The position numbers and the translations under genes were made by a program. Below, in pieces: positions 7,615-16,186 of a stretch of DNA of 48,722 bases. This stretch comes from ZC4RG25 sp041687075. GTDB taxonomy: Bacteria; Pseudomonadota; Alphaproteobacteria; Rhizobiales; Hyphomicrobiaceae. How positions within the stretch are numbered: position 1 is the first letter of the stretch; each line of letters opens with the position of its first letter. The stretch covers positions 1-48,722 of the forward strand of contig JAWLCO010000014.1 in NCBI GenBank assembly GCA_041687075.1, in the 5' to 3' direction. The notes below the pieces were generated by a model, which was given only the letters and a program-made list of their open reading frames with translations, made no database searches and was not told the DNA's origin.

Positions 7615-8745
7615 ATGAACATTGCCGAGGTGAGGACACACGTACTCGAGGCAAAGATCGGGACTCCCTTCTCGTGGTCCTTCAATCGCGCCGATACGCG
7701 CGCGAGTTGCATCGTCGAGATCGTGTGTGAGGACGGCACCACGGGCTGGGGCGAGTGCTTCGGGCCCGCGCGGCTCAATGCGGCTGTGGTGCAGGCGTTC
7801 CGGCCGTTGTTGCTGGGGCAGGATGCGCTGGCGACGGAGCGGATCTGGCAGTTCCTCTATAATCATTTCCGCGACCAGGGGCAGAAGGGGCTGATCGTCA
7901 CTGCGCTGAGCGGTGTCGACATTGCGTTGTGGGATATCAAGGGCAAGCGTTTCGAGACGCCGGTCCACCGGCTCATGGGCGGGCCGCTGAGAACCAGCGT
8001 GGCGGCCTATGCGACGGGCACATATCGCCGCGATGCCGGTGACCCGCTCGAGTACATCACGGAGGAGGTGGCAGGCTACGTCCGGGAAGGCTTCGGTGCG
8101 GTGAAGCTCAAGATCGGGTTCGGGCTCGAGGAGGACATCGCGCTTATCCGTGCCGTTCGGGAGACCATCGGCCCGAAGACCGGCCTGATGCTCGATGCCA
8201 ATCACGGCTACGACGCGATCGATGCCATCGCGCTGGGCCGCGCCGTGGCGCCGCTCGATATCGGCTGGTTCGAGGAGCCGGTGGTGCCGGACGATCTCGG
8301 CTCGTATGAGGAGGTGCGCCGCGGCCAGCCGATCCCCGTTGCGGGCGGCGAGTGCGAGTTCACCCGCTGGGGCTTCCGCGAGGTGCTGATGCGGCGGGCC
8401 ATCGACATCATCCAGCCGGACACCTGCGCAGCAGGAGGCCTTTCCGAATGCAAGAAGATCGCCGACATGGCGAATGCGTTCGGTATTCGTTACCTGCCGC
8501 ACGTCTGGGGATCCGGCATCGGGCTCGCCGCGGCGCTGCAGCTCCTGGCGGTGCTGCCGCACAATCCGCCGCGCCACACCCCGCGTGAGCCCATGCTCGA
8601 GTTCGACCGCTCCGAGCATCCCTTCCGGCAAGCGGTTCTGAAGGCGCCGATCGAGCACGAGGCAGGGATCGTGAAGATTCCGGACGGGCCGGGGCTCGGC
8701 ATCGACGTGGATCGCGCCGCGCTGGAGCGGTTTGCCGCCGCCTAG
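7615..8745 (+). CDS. Mandelate racemase/muconate lactonizing family enzyme
   Basis: Enolase-superfamily enzyme that abstracts a proton alpha to a carboxylate; likely a racemase, epimerase or acid-sugar dehydratase. ATG 7615 is chosen because GGAG lies 6 nt before it; an in-frame ATG at 7603 lacks such a site. In the 376-residue product, KLK (K164, K166) sits on the second barrel strand. Metal ligands are D194, E220 and E246, the general-base dyad is D269 with H296, and E329 is near the last strand. Spacing and numbering are almost those of mandelate racemase, so the catalytic set is complete. The substrate is unknown. Its position opposite a TRAP importer operon suggests that the imported acid is its substrate. 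A perfect 10-bp hairpin follows the gene. Confidence 0.9.
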   Translation: MNIAEVRTHVLEAKIGTPFSWSFNRADTRASCIVEIVCEDGTTGWGECFGPARLNAAVVQAFRPLLLGQDALATERIWQFLYNHFRDQGQKGLIVTALSGVDIALWDIKGKRFETPVHRLMGGPLRTSVAAYATGTYRRDAGDPLEYITEEVAGYVREGFGAVKLKIGFGLEEDIALIRAVRETIGPKTGLMLDANHGYDAIDAIALGRAVAPLDIGWFEEPVVPDDLGSYEEVRRGQPIPVAGGECEFTRWGFREVLMRRAIDIIQPDTCAAGGLSECKKIADMANAFGIRYLPHVWGSGIGLAAALQLLAVLPHNPPRHTPREPMLEFDRSEHPFRQAVLKAPIEHEAGIVKIPDGPGLGIDVDRAALERFAAA

Positions 8746-8779
8746 CCGAGCAGAACGTTACCGCTCCACAAGAATAAGC

Positions 8780-8807
8780 CTGCCGCCCGCGTCAGGTCGG
8801 GCGGCAG
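8780..8807 (+). terminator. 10-bp hairpin after the enolase-superfamily gene
   Basis: CTGCCGCCCG at 8780-8789 pairs perfectly with 8798-8807 around an 8-base loop, starting 35 bases after the stop codon. There is no T-run. The rest of the 430-base gap to the next gene (8808-9178) holds no gene I can support, only a good ribosome-binding site (GGGAGG, 9162-9167). Confidence 0.5.
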
Positions 8808-9178
8808 CGCTCATCACTTATGATCGTGAAGCGATGGCAGCCCCGTTTGGGCCAACTGCCTGCCCCCCAGCCGCCATCGCCCGTCCTCGGCTGCGACGCT
8901 GGGCACATGCAGCCTACGGACATTCAGATGGTCTTATTCCGAGGCACTCCCAGCAACCAACCTGGGGTTGAGGCGCTGATTATGCTTTCCAGACTGTGAG
9001 CTGAATCCACCACTCCGCCTCGGTGTTCGACCCCACGCTGCCATCGCAATCGGGACTCTTCACGCAGGTCTGGATTGTTCATCGGTCTTCGGTCAGAATG
9101 CTGAGAAGCTGGGCGGGGCGGCTCTGAAGAGGCGCAGGCAAGACAATCGGGCTGGAGCATTGGGAGGCTCTGAGACGT

Positions 9179-10762
9179 ATGAAACCGGCAAAGTTGCTGT
9201 TTGTGGGCGCGCTCGCGCTCGGCTTTCTCTCGAGCGCAGTCGAGGCGAAAACCTTCAAGTACGCGTTCCAGGGCGATCTCAACGCGCTCGATCCCTACAC
9301 GCTGAACGAGACCTTCACGCTGGGCGCCATGGGCAACGTCATGGAGGGCCTGACCAAGCGTGACAAAGACCTCAAGATCATTCCCGGTCTGGCCGAGCGC
9401 TGGGAGATCCTGGAGCCCACGCGATGGCGCTTCCATCTACGCAAGGGCGTCAAATTCCACGATGGATCACCCTTCACAGCCGATGATGTTCTTTTCTCGC
9501 TGGAACGCCTGCGAAGCCCGGGCTCGCAGATCAAGAGTCGTGTTCCCGCTGATGCAAAGGCGGTGAAGGTCGACGATCACACGGTCGATTTCGTGCTCAC
9601 CTCCCCGAACCCGATCCTGCATGCCGAGTGGGACACCTGGTACATCTACTCGAAGAAGTGGTCGGAGGAGAACGGCGCCACGCAAGCTCAATCAGCGTCG
9701 GCAACATCGCTCAATCCCTTCGCCCTCAAGGCCAATGGCACTGGACCGTTCATGGTCGAGAGCCACGAGCCGGGGGTAAAGACCGTCTTCAAGCCTAACC
9801 CGAACTGGTGGGGCAAGCCTGAGCACAATCTGACCGAGGTCATCTTCCAGACCATCAAGTCGGACGCGACCCGCGTGGCCGCGCTGCTCTCCGGCGAGGT
9901 CGACCTGATCGATCCTGTCCCCGTCCAGGATATCGAACGCATAAAGAACAATCCGACGACCGACGTGCTGACGGGGCCGGAGCTGCGGACGATCTTCCTC
10001 AATATGGACTCGTTCCGCGACGAGCTGCTCTATTCGAACGTCAAGGGAAAGAACCCGTTCAAGGACCCGCGGGTCCGCAAGGCGTTCTATCAGGCGATCG
10101 ACATGGAGGCGATCAAGACGAAGGTGATGCGGGGCATGTCCTCGCCCTCAGCACTCCTGATCTCGCCCTTGCTGTACTCGCGCGCCGACGAGTTCAAGCG
10201 GCATCCCTACGATGTCGCGGCCGCCAAGAAGCTCATGGAGGAAGCTGGCTATCCTGACGGGTTCGAGGTGACGATGGACTGCCCGAATGACCGCTACGTC
10301 AATGACGAGGCGATCTGCCAGGCTGTCGTCGCCATGCTCTCGCGCATCGATGTCAAGGTGAACCTTCTGGCTCAGCCGAAAGCCAAGTATTTCGAAAAAG
10401 CCGGCCCGAGCAAGAAATACGATTCCTCATTCAATCTTCTGGGATGGACGCCGAGCTCCTTCGACAGCTGGAACGTCATCGCCAACCTTGCAAGCTGCCG
10501 CGATGCCGAAGGGAACGGCTCGCAGTTCAACTACGGCGGCTATTGCAATCCGAAGGTCGACGAGCTCAACAAGCAGATCCTCGGCGAGACCGACATTGCC
10601 AAGCGTGATGACCTGATCGCACAGGCTTTCCGCATCATCCACGACGAGGCCGGGCTGATCCCATTGCACCAGCAGTCGCTGGCCTGGGGCGTCTCGAAAA
10701 ACATCAAGATCGTCCAGCGGGCCGACAATCAGATCCTGTTCTATTGGGTGCAGAAGGAATAG
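9179..10762 (+). CDS. ABC transporter substrate-binding protein, peptide/nickel family (SBP_bac_5)
   Basis: Periplasmic binding protein for an importer of the DppABCDF/OppABCDF type. The 527-residue precursor begins with a Sec signal peptide (MKPAKLLFVGALALGFLSSA), cleaved probably after VEA at residue 23. The mature protein has the family pattern: a start like FKYAFQGDLNALDPY, GLAERWE, then LRKGVKFHDGSPFTADDVLFSLERL, and later DPRVRKAFYQAIDMEAI. A clear GGGAGG precedes ATG. The two permease and two ATPase genes follow downstream, separated from this gene by a short-repeat element. The ligand may be a peptide, glutathione-like compound or opine and cannot be decided from sequence. Confidence 0.93.
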   Translation: MKPAKLLFVGALALGFLSSAVEAKTFKYAFQGDLNALDPYTLNETFTLGAMGNVMEGLTKRDKDLKIIPGLAERWEILEPTRWRFHLRKGVKFHDGSPFTADDVLFSLERLRSPGSQIKSRVPADAKAVKVDDHTVDFVLTSPNPILHAEWDTWYIYSKKWSEENGATQAQSASATSLNPFALKANGTGPFMVESHEPGVKTVFKPNPNWWGKPEHNLTEVIFQTIKSDATRVAALLSGEVDLIDPVPVQDIERIKNNPTTDVLTGPELRTIFLNMDSFRDELLYSNVKGKNPFKDPRVRKAFYQAIDMEAIKTKVMRGMSSPSALLISPLLYSRADEFKRHPYDVAAAKKLMEEAGYPDGFEVTMDCPNDRYVNDEAICQAVVAMLSRIDVKVNLLAQPKAKYFEKAGPSKKYDSSFNLLGWTPSSFDSWNVIANLASCRDAEGNGSQFNYGGYCNPKVDELNKQILGETDIAKRDDLIAQAFRIIHDEAGLIPLHQQSLAWGVSKNIKIVQRADNQILFYWVQKE

Positions 10763-10767
10763 TATAA

Positions 10768-10883
10768 GCGAATGGCGAATGGCGAATGGCGAATGGCGAA
10801 TAGGGGTTTGGTGAATGGGAATTCTGGATAAGTTCTATTCGCTACTCGCTAATTCGCTACTCGCTAATTCGCTATTCGCTAAT
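10768..10883. repeat. Inverted clusters of GCGAAT heptamers
   Basis: Five consecutive heptamers (GCGAATG four times, then GCGAATA) run from 10768 to 10802. After about 35 bases comes a right arm at 837-883 past 10000, in which ATTCGCT, ACTCGCT and AATTCGCT units repeat six times in the complementary sense. The two arms can pair into a long hairpin. The element lies between the binding-protein gene and the first permease gene of one operon. A related element is at 25493-25554. Confidence 0.8.
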
Positions 10884-10924
10884 CCTCCGACGGTTCCGTT
10901 CTTAGCTTCCCCGCTGTCGTACTG

Positions 10925-11902
10925 ATGCTCGCATTCGCCATCCGTCGCTTGATCGAAGCAGCGTTCGTGATGCTGACCGTGGCGGTGCTGGCGTTCGTGC
11001 TGTTCCGGTTCGTCGGCGATCCGGTGAACCAGATGGTGGGGATGGATACGCCGCTGGAGGACCGGATCAGAATCCGCAAGGAGCTCGGGCTCGACGATCC
11101 GGTCGCCGTTCAGCTCGGCCGGTTTCTGAAGGGTGCCGTCCAGTTCGATTTCGGCATCTCCTATCAGGTGAAGCAGCCGGTTTCGAACCTGATTGCAGAG
11201 CGGTTCCCGGCGACCATCGAGCTGTCGTTGGCTGCGGCGATCTTTGCGGTTGTGCTTGGAATACCGATGGGGGTCTACACGGGCATTCACCGGGAGTCCT
11301 GGCTGTCGAAAATCTTCTTGACCGTTTCGCTGGTCGGCATTTCGCTGCCGACGTTTCTCACCGGAATTCTGCTGATCTACCTCTTTGCTGTGCAGCTGGG
11401 CGTGCTGCCGTCGTTCGGCCGGGGCGAAGTCGTTCAGATCGGATTCTGGCGGACCGGGTTTCTTACGATCTCAGGGCTGAAGGCGCTGATCCTGCCCGCG
11501 ATCACTCTCGGCCTGTTCCAGATGACGCTGGTGACGCGACTGGTGCGATCGGAAATGCTGGAGGTGCTGCGGACGGATTACATCAAGTTTGCGCGCGCCC
11601 GGGGGCTGACGAACCGCGCCGTTCATTTCGGCCATGCCCTGAAGAACACGCTGGTGCCGGTCATCACCATCATCGGCCTGCAGGTCGGTGCCTTGATCGC
11701 CTTTGCCATCATCACCGAGACGGTCTTCCAGTGGCCCGGCATGGGCCTGCTGTTCATCCAGTCGGTGCAGAATGCCGATATCCCGGTCATGTCGGCGTAC
11801 CTGATGATGGTCGCGTTCCTTTTTGTCTTCATCAACTTCGTTGTCGATTTGCTTTACGTTACAGTCGATCCGCGCATCCGCATCATCGGTAACGCGAGCT
11901 AG
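10925..11902 (+). CDS. ABC transporter permease, DppB/OppB type
   Basis: First inner-membrane permease of the peptide/nickel-type importer, 325 residues. The N-terminus MLAFAIRRLIEAAFVMLTVAVLAFVLFR is the typical first helix, followed by a periplasmic loop (RIRKELGLDDPVAVQLGRFL) and five more helices. The EAA loop that contacts the ATPases is seen in EVLRTDYIKFARARGLTNRA. The upstream region gives only a weak ribosome-binding site and is occupied by the heptamer repeat, so translation may depend on upstream ribosomes or RNA structure. The second permease gene starts 3 bases after the stop. Confidence 0.94.
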   Translation: MLAFAIRRLIEAAFVMLTVAVLAFVLFRFVGDPVNQMVGMDTPLEDRIRIRKELGLDDPVAVQLGRFLKGAVQFDFGISYQVKQPVSNLIAERFPATIELSLAAAIFAVVLGIPMGVYTGIHRESWLSKIFLTVSLVGISLPTFLTGILLIYLFAVQLGVLPSFGRGEVVQIGFWRTGFLTISGLKALILPAITLGLFQMTLVTRLVRSEMLEVLRTDYIKFARARGLTNRAVHFGHALKNTLVPVITIIGLQVGALIAFAIITETVFQWPGMGLLFIQSVQNADIPVMSAYLMMVAFLFVFINFVVDLLYVTVDPRIRIIGNAS

Positions 11903-11905
11903 GGC

Positions 11906-12865
11906 ATGGCGGTCGAAACGGACGGCAGAAAAGATTCGCAGAAATCTGCCCGAGAAAACTTCCTGGCGCGCCTGCTCGACAGTGATCTGCTTCACTCGTT
12001 TCTGCGTAACCGGCTGGTCGTACTCGCAGCCATCGTGACGCTCGCGTTCGTGGTGATGTCGCTGCTGGCGCCCTGGATCGCGCCGCATGATCCTTATGAC
12101 GTGCGCACGCTCAACCTGCTCGATTCGCACACCCCGCCGGCGTGGGAGGAGGGCGGCGATCCGCGGTTCCTGCTCGGCACGGATGATCAGGGCCGGGATA
12201 TCCTGTCGACCATTCTCTTCGGTGCGCGCAGCTCCATTGCCATCGGCATCCTGTCTGTGCTGCTCGCCATGGTCATCGGCATCTCGCTGGGGCTGATTGC
12301 GGGCTACTACGGCGGGCGGATTGATACGGTGATCATGCGTATCGCCGACGTGCAACTCACATTTCCGGCCATCCTGACGGCTTTGCTGATCGATGGCGTG
12401 GCGCGGGTCCTGCTCGGCACGCACGGCAGCGGAGGCGGAGAGTTCTGGATCCTCGTCGTCGCCATCGGACTGTCGTTCTGGGTGCAGTACGCGCGCACCG
12501 TGCGCGGGATCACTCTGGTCGAGCGAGGGAAGGAATACGTGCAGGCGGCGCGGCTGATCGGTCTCGGCTCCTTCAACATCATGTTCAACCAGATACTGCC
12601 GAACGTGATGAGCCCCGTGCTCGTCATCGCCACCATCAACCTGGCGCTGGCGATCATAACGGAAGCCACGCTGTCGTTCCTGGGCGTCGGACTGCCGCCG
12701 ACGGAGCCGTCGCTCGGCACACTGATCCGCATCGGCAACAATTTCCTGATGTCGGGCGAGTACTGGATCGTGATTTTCCCCGGCGTTGCGCTCGCCGCGC
12801 TGGTCCTGGCGGTCAACCTGCTGGGAGACTGGCTGCGCGACGCCCTCAACCCGAAGCTGCGATGA
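11906..12865 (+). CDS. ABC transporter permease, DppC/OppC type
   Basis: Second membrane subunit of the importer, 319 residues. A long cytoplasmic N-terminus precedes the first helix (FLRNRLVVLAAIVTLAFVVM). HPY-type features follow: FLLGTDDQGRDILSTILFGARSSI, then the EAA loop VERGKEYVQAARLIGLG and TEATLSFLGVGLPPTEPSLG, all diagnostic of DppC-like permeases. There are six predicted helices. The 3-base spacing to the upstream permease gene and 16-base spacing to the ATPase gene show a single operon. Confidence 0.94.
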   Translation: MAVETDGRKDSQKSARENFLARLLDSDLLHSFLRNRLVVLAAIVTLAFVVMSLLAPWIAPHDPYDVRTLNLLDSHTPPAWEEGGDPRFLLGTDDQGRDILSTILFGARSSIAIGILSVLLAMVIGISLGLIAGYYGGRIDTVIMRIADVQLTFPAILTALLIDGVARVLLGTHGSGGGEFWILVVAIGLSFWVQYARTVRGITLVERGKEYVQAARLIGLGSFNIMFNQILPNVMSPVLVIATINLALAIITEATLSFLGVGLPPTEPSLGTLIRIGNNFLMSGEYWIVIFPGVALAALVLAVNLLGDWLRDALNPKLR

Positions 12866-12881
12866 GGCCCGAGCTGCGCTC

Positions 12882-13864
<983 letters not shown>

Positions 13865-13865
<1 letters not shown>

Positions 13866-14893
13866 TGAGCGGCCCTCTCAACCGATCTGAAATACCGCTG
13901 GTTGAAATCCGCGGTTTGTCGCGCACCTTCGATGTTTCGAAGCCGTGGCTCAATCGGATGATCGAAGGCGCGCCGCGCCAGATGCTGAAGGCGGTGCAGG
14001 ACGTCTCCTTCACGATCGGCCCTCGCGAGACCTTCGCTCTCGTCGGAGAGTCCGGGTCCGGCAAATCGACCGTTGCGAAAATGGTGGTTGGTTTGCTTCA
14101 GCCATCTGCCGGCACCGTGACCATCGACGGCATCGACATGTGGCAGGGATCAGCGGCTGGCGACCGAAAAGCGCTGCGCCGCCGCATCCAGATGGTTTTC
14201 CAGGATCCCTATGCGAGCCTCAACCCGCGCTGGCGGGTGGGGCGCATCATCGCCGACCCGATCCATGCCTTCGGGCTCGCAAAGGACAGGGCCGAAATCG
14301 AGCACCGCACGGGAGAGCTGCTCCGCCTCGTCGGCCTCGACCCGGCGGACGCGCGCAAGTACCCGCACGAGTTCTCAGGCGGCCAGCGGCAGCGGATCTG
14401 CATTGCGCGCGCGCTCTCGTCGAAGCCGCAATTTCTCGTGTGCGACGAGCCGACCTCGGCACTCGACGTTTCGGTGCAGGCACAAATCCTCAATCTCCTG
14501 CGCGATTTGCAGGACCAGTTCGGCCTGACCTACCTGTTCATCAGCCACAATCTGGCTGTGGTGCGGCACATGGCGACGCGTATCGGCGTCATGTATCTCG
14601 GCCGCCTGGTCGAAATCGCGCCCACGGCGGAGCTTTTCGCCACGCCTCAGCATCCCTATTCGCGCATGCTGCTCGACGCGGTTCCGGACCTCAAGATGAC
14701 GGGCCGTGCACGGAAGATGATCGAGGGGGAAATACCGAACCCGCTGAGTCCTCCCGCCGGTTGCACCTTTCATCCCCGCTGCCCATTGGCCGGAGAGCGC
14801 TGCCGCCGGGAAGTGCCAGATCCGGTGACATACGCCGACAGAACGGTTGCCTGCCACGAGGCCGAAGCCGCCCGTGCGCTGCGCGACGCCTGA
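13865..14893 (+). CDS. ABC transporter ATP-binding protein, DppF/OppF type
   Basis: Second ATPase of the importer, 342 residues. Walker A GESGSGKST is at 61-69, signature FSGGQRQR and Walker B FLVCDEP are present, and the C-terminal oligo/dipeptide domain ends with PPAGCTFHPRCPLAGERCRRE. An inserted stretch near residues 25-42 (SKPWLNRMIEGAPRQM) before LKAVQDVSF is common in OppF-like ATPases of this family. It is coupled to the upstream ATPase gene by a one-base overlap and is the last gene of the operon. Confidence 0.94.
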
Positions 14894-14954
14894 GGGCGGA
14901 TAAGGGCTATCAGGCCTCCGACCGGGGATGTTTCGGCAAGTGGCCGATTTGGGT

Positions 14955-14983
14955 TTGTTTGCCGGGACATTACTGGTTAAGAT
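14955..14983 (+). promoter_or_regulatory. Candidate sigma-70 promoter before the TAXI receptor gene
   Basis: TTGTTT at 14955-14960 and TAAGAT at 14978-14983 are separated by 17 bases, with a locally AT-rich context that stands out in this GC-rich DNA. It would give a 5' leader of about 90 bases before ATG 15080. This is a pattern match only. Confidence 0.3.
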
Positions 14984-15079
14984 TTTCATAGTCCGGAAGG
15001 ACATCAGAAGTGCGCGGCCCGGCGGCGGCACTCGCGGCCGGCCCAGCGCAACCTCGAATTTGCTAGGGAGGTGCTGCAA

Positions 15080-16099
15080 ATGAAAAAGGGCTCGATAGCC
15101 GCTCTTGTCTTCGGGCTTGTTGCCGGTCTGGCAACGTCGGCAACAGCGCAGACGGACATCACGTGGGGAACCTCGGCCGTGGGGTCTTCGGGCCATCGCG
15201 CGCTGGTCAATCTCGCCACCATTTTGAACCGCGAGCTGAAGAACTATCAGGTGACCGTGCAACCCATGCCGGGCGCCATCGTCTCCGTGAAGAGCTATGC
15301 CAACGGCCAGACGCTCGGCTATTACGGGGCGGACATCGCCTTCTACGAGCTCGCCAGCAACACCAACCGCTTCAAAGGCTTCAAGGAGCAGATGAAGCGG
15401 GAGCCGGTGCAGTCCTTCTGGGCCTTTACAGTCGAGGTGGGCGCGGCCATTCACGAGCGCGACAAGGACAAGATCAAGAGCTGGGGCGATCTGACGGGCA
15501 AGCAGGTCTTCACCGGTCCATTGCCCTGGGACACGCGCGCCCAACTCGAGCGCGGACTGTCGGCGCTGGGCGTCAAGCACAACTACGTCGAGGTCGATCT
15601 GTCGAGCGCTGGTTCGCTGATGGACTCCGGCCGGCTCGACGGCTTCATCATCTACACGAATGCGGAAGCGACGACAGCGCCCTGGATCACCGAGGCAGGG
15701 CTGGCGACGAAATGGGTGGCGCTCAATCCGTCGCCGGAGGAAGTGGCGAAGCTGAAGGAGCTGAATTTCGACGTGGTCGAGGTCAAGTCGGAGGCCTTCA
15801 AGCATGAAACCGGCACCGAGACCGTAACGCTTCTGCCCTTCTTCTATGGCTTCCATGTCGGCATGGAGATCCCCGAGGACGACGTCTACAACATGCTGAA
15901 AGTCATCGAAGCCAATGTCGATGAACTGATCAAGCTCGACGCCGCCTTCGCGCAGCTGAAAGACATGCCCGCCATGCAGGTTCGCGGCGTCACCGCCTCC
16001 ATCGAATACGTTCCGGTGCATCCGGGCCTTGCAAAGTGGATGAAGGAGAAGGGTGTGTGGAACTCCGCCTGGGACGACCGCATCGCCAAGAAGAACTGA
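15080..16099 (+). CDS. TAXI-family TRAP transporter solute-binding protein
   Basis: Periplasmic receptor of a TRAP transporter of the TAXI subfamily, 339 residues. The signal peptide MKKGSIAALVFGLVAGLATS is cleaved after ATA or AQ near residue 23. The mature start ITWGTSAVGSSGHRALVNLA is the TAXI pattern, and the C-terminal HPGLAKWMKEKGVW matches the family's conserved end. ATG 15080 is preferred over an in-frame GTG at 15071, which itself forms part of the GGGAGGTG ribosome-binding site. The fused TRAP permease gene follows after a strong hairpin. TAXI systems often take up glutamate-like or other organic acids, but the substrate here is unknown. Confidence 0.92.
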   Translation: MKKGSIAALVFGLVAGLATSATAQTDITWGTSAVGSSGHRALVNLATILNRELKNYQVTVQPMPGAIVSVKSYANGQTLGYYGADIAFYELASNTNRFKGFKEQMKREPVQSFWAFTVEVGAAIHERDKDKIKSWGDLTGKQVFTGPLPWDTRAQLERGLSALGVKHNYVEVDLSSAGSLMDSGRLDGFIIYTNAEATTAPWITEAGLATKWVALNPSPEEVAKLKELNFDVVEVKSEAFKHETGTETVTLLPFFYGFHVGMEIPEDDVYNMLKVIEANVDELIKLDAAFAQLKDMPAMQVRGVTASIEYVPVHPGLAKWMKEKGVWNSAWDDRIAKKN

Positions 16100-16124
16100 T
16101 CTCGGTCACGGCCAGTCATTAGTG

Positions 16125-16153
16125 AAAGGCAGGCGCACGCTGCGCCCGCCTTT
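16125..16153 (+). terminator. Hairpin with pyrimidine tail between TAXI receptor and permease genes
   Basis: AAAGGCAGGCGCA at 16125-16137 pairs with TGCGCCCGCCTTT at 16141-16153 over 13 positions with one mismatch and a 3-base loop, followed by CTTCTAT. It is the most terminator-like structure in the window. It lies 25 bases after the receptor stop and 33 bases before the permease start, so it probably limits read-through to the permease. Confidence 0.65.
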
Positions 16154-16186
16154 CTTCTATGCAGCTCTCACACCGGCCCATTCCTC

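Noticed and set aside
10768..10883. Possible CRISPR array
   Set aside because: The units are 7-8 bases with no unique spacers, the arms are inverted, and no cas gene is nearby.
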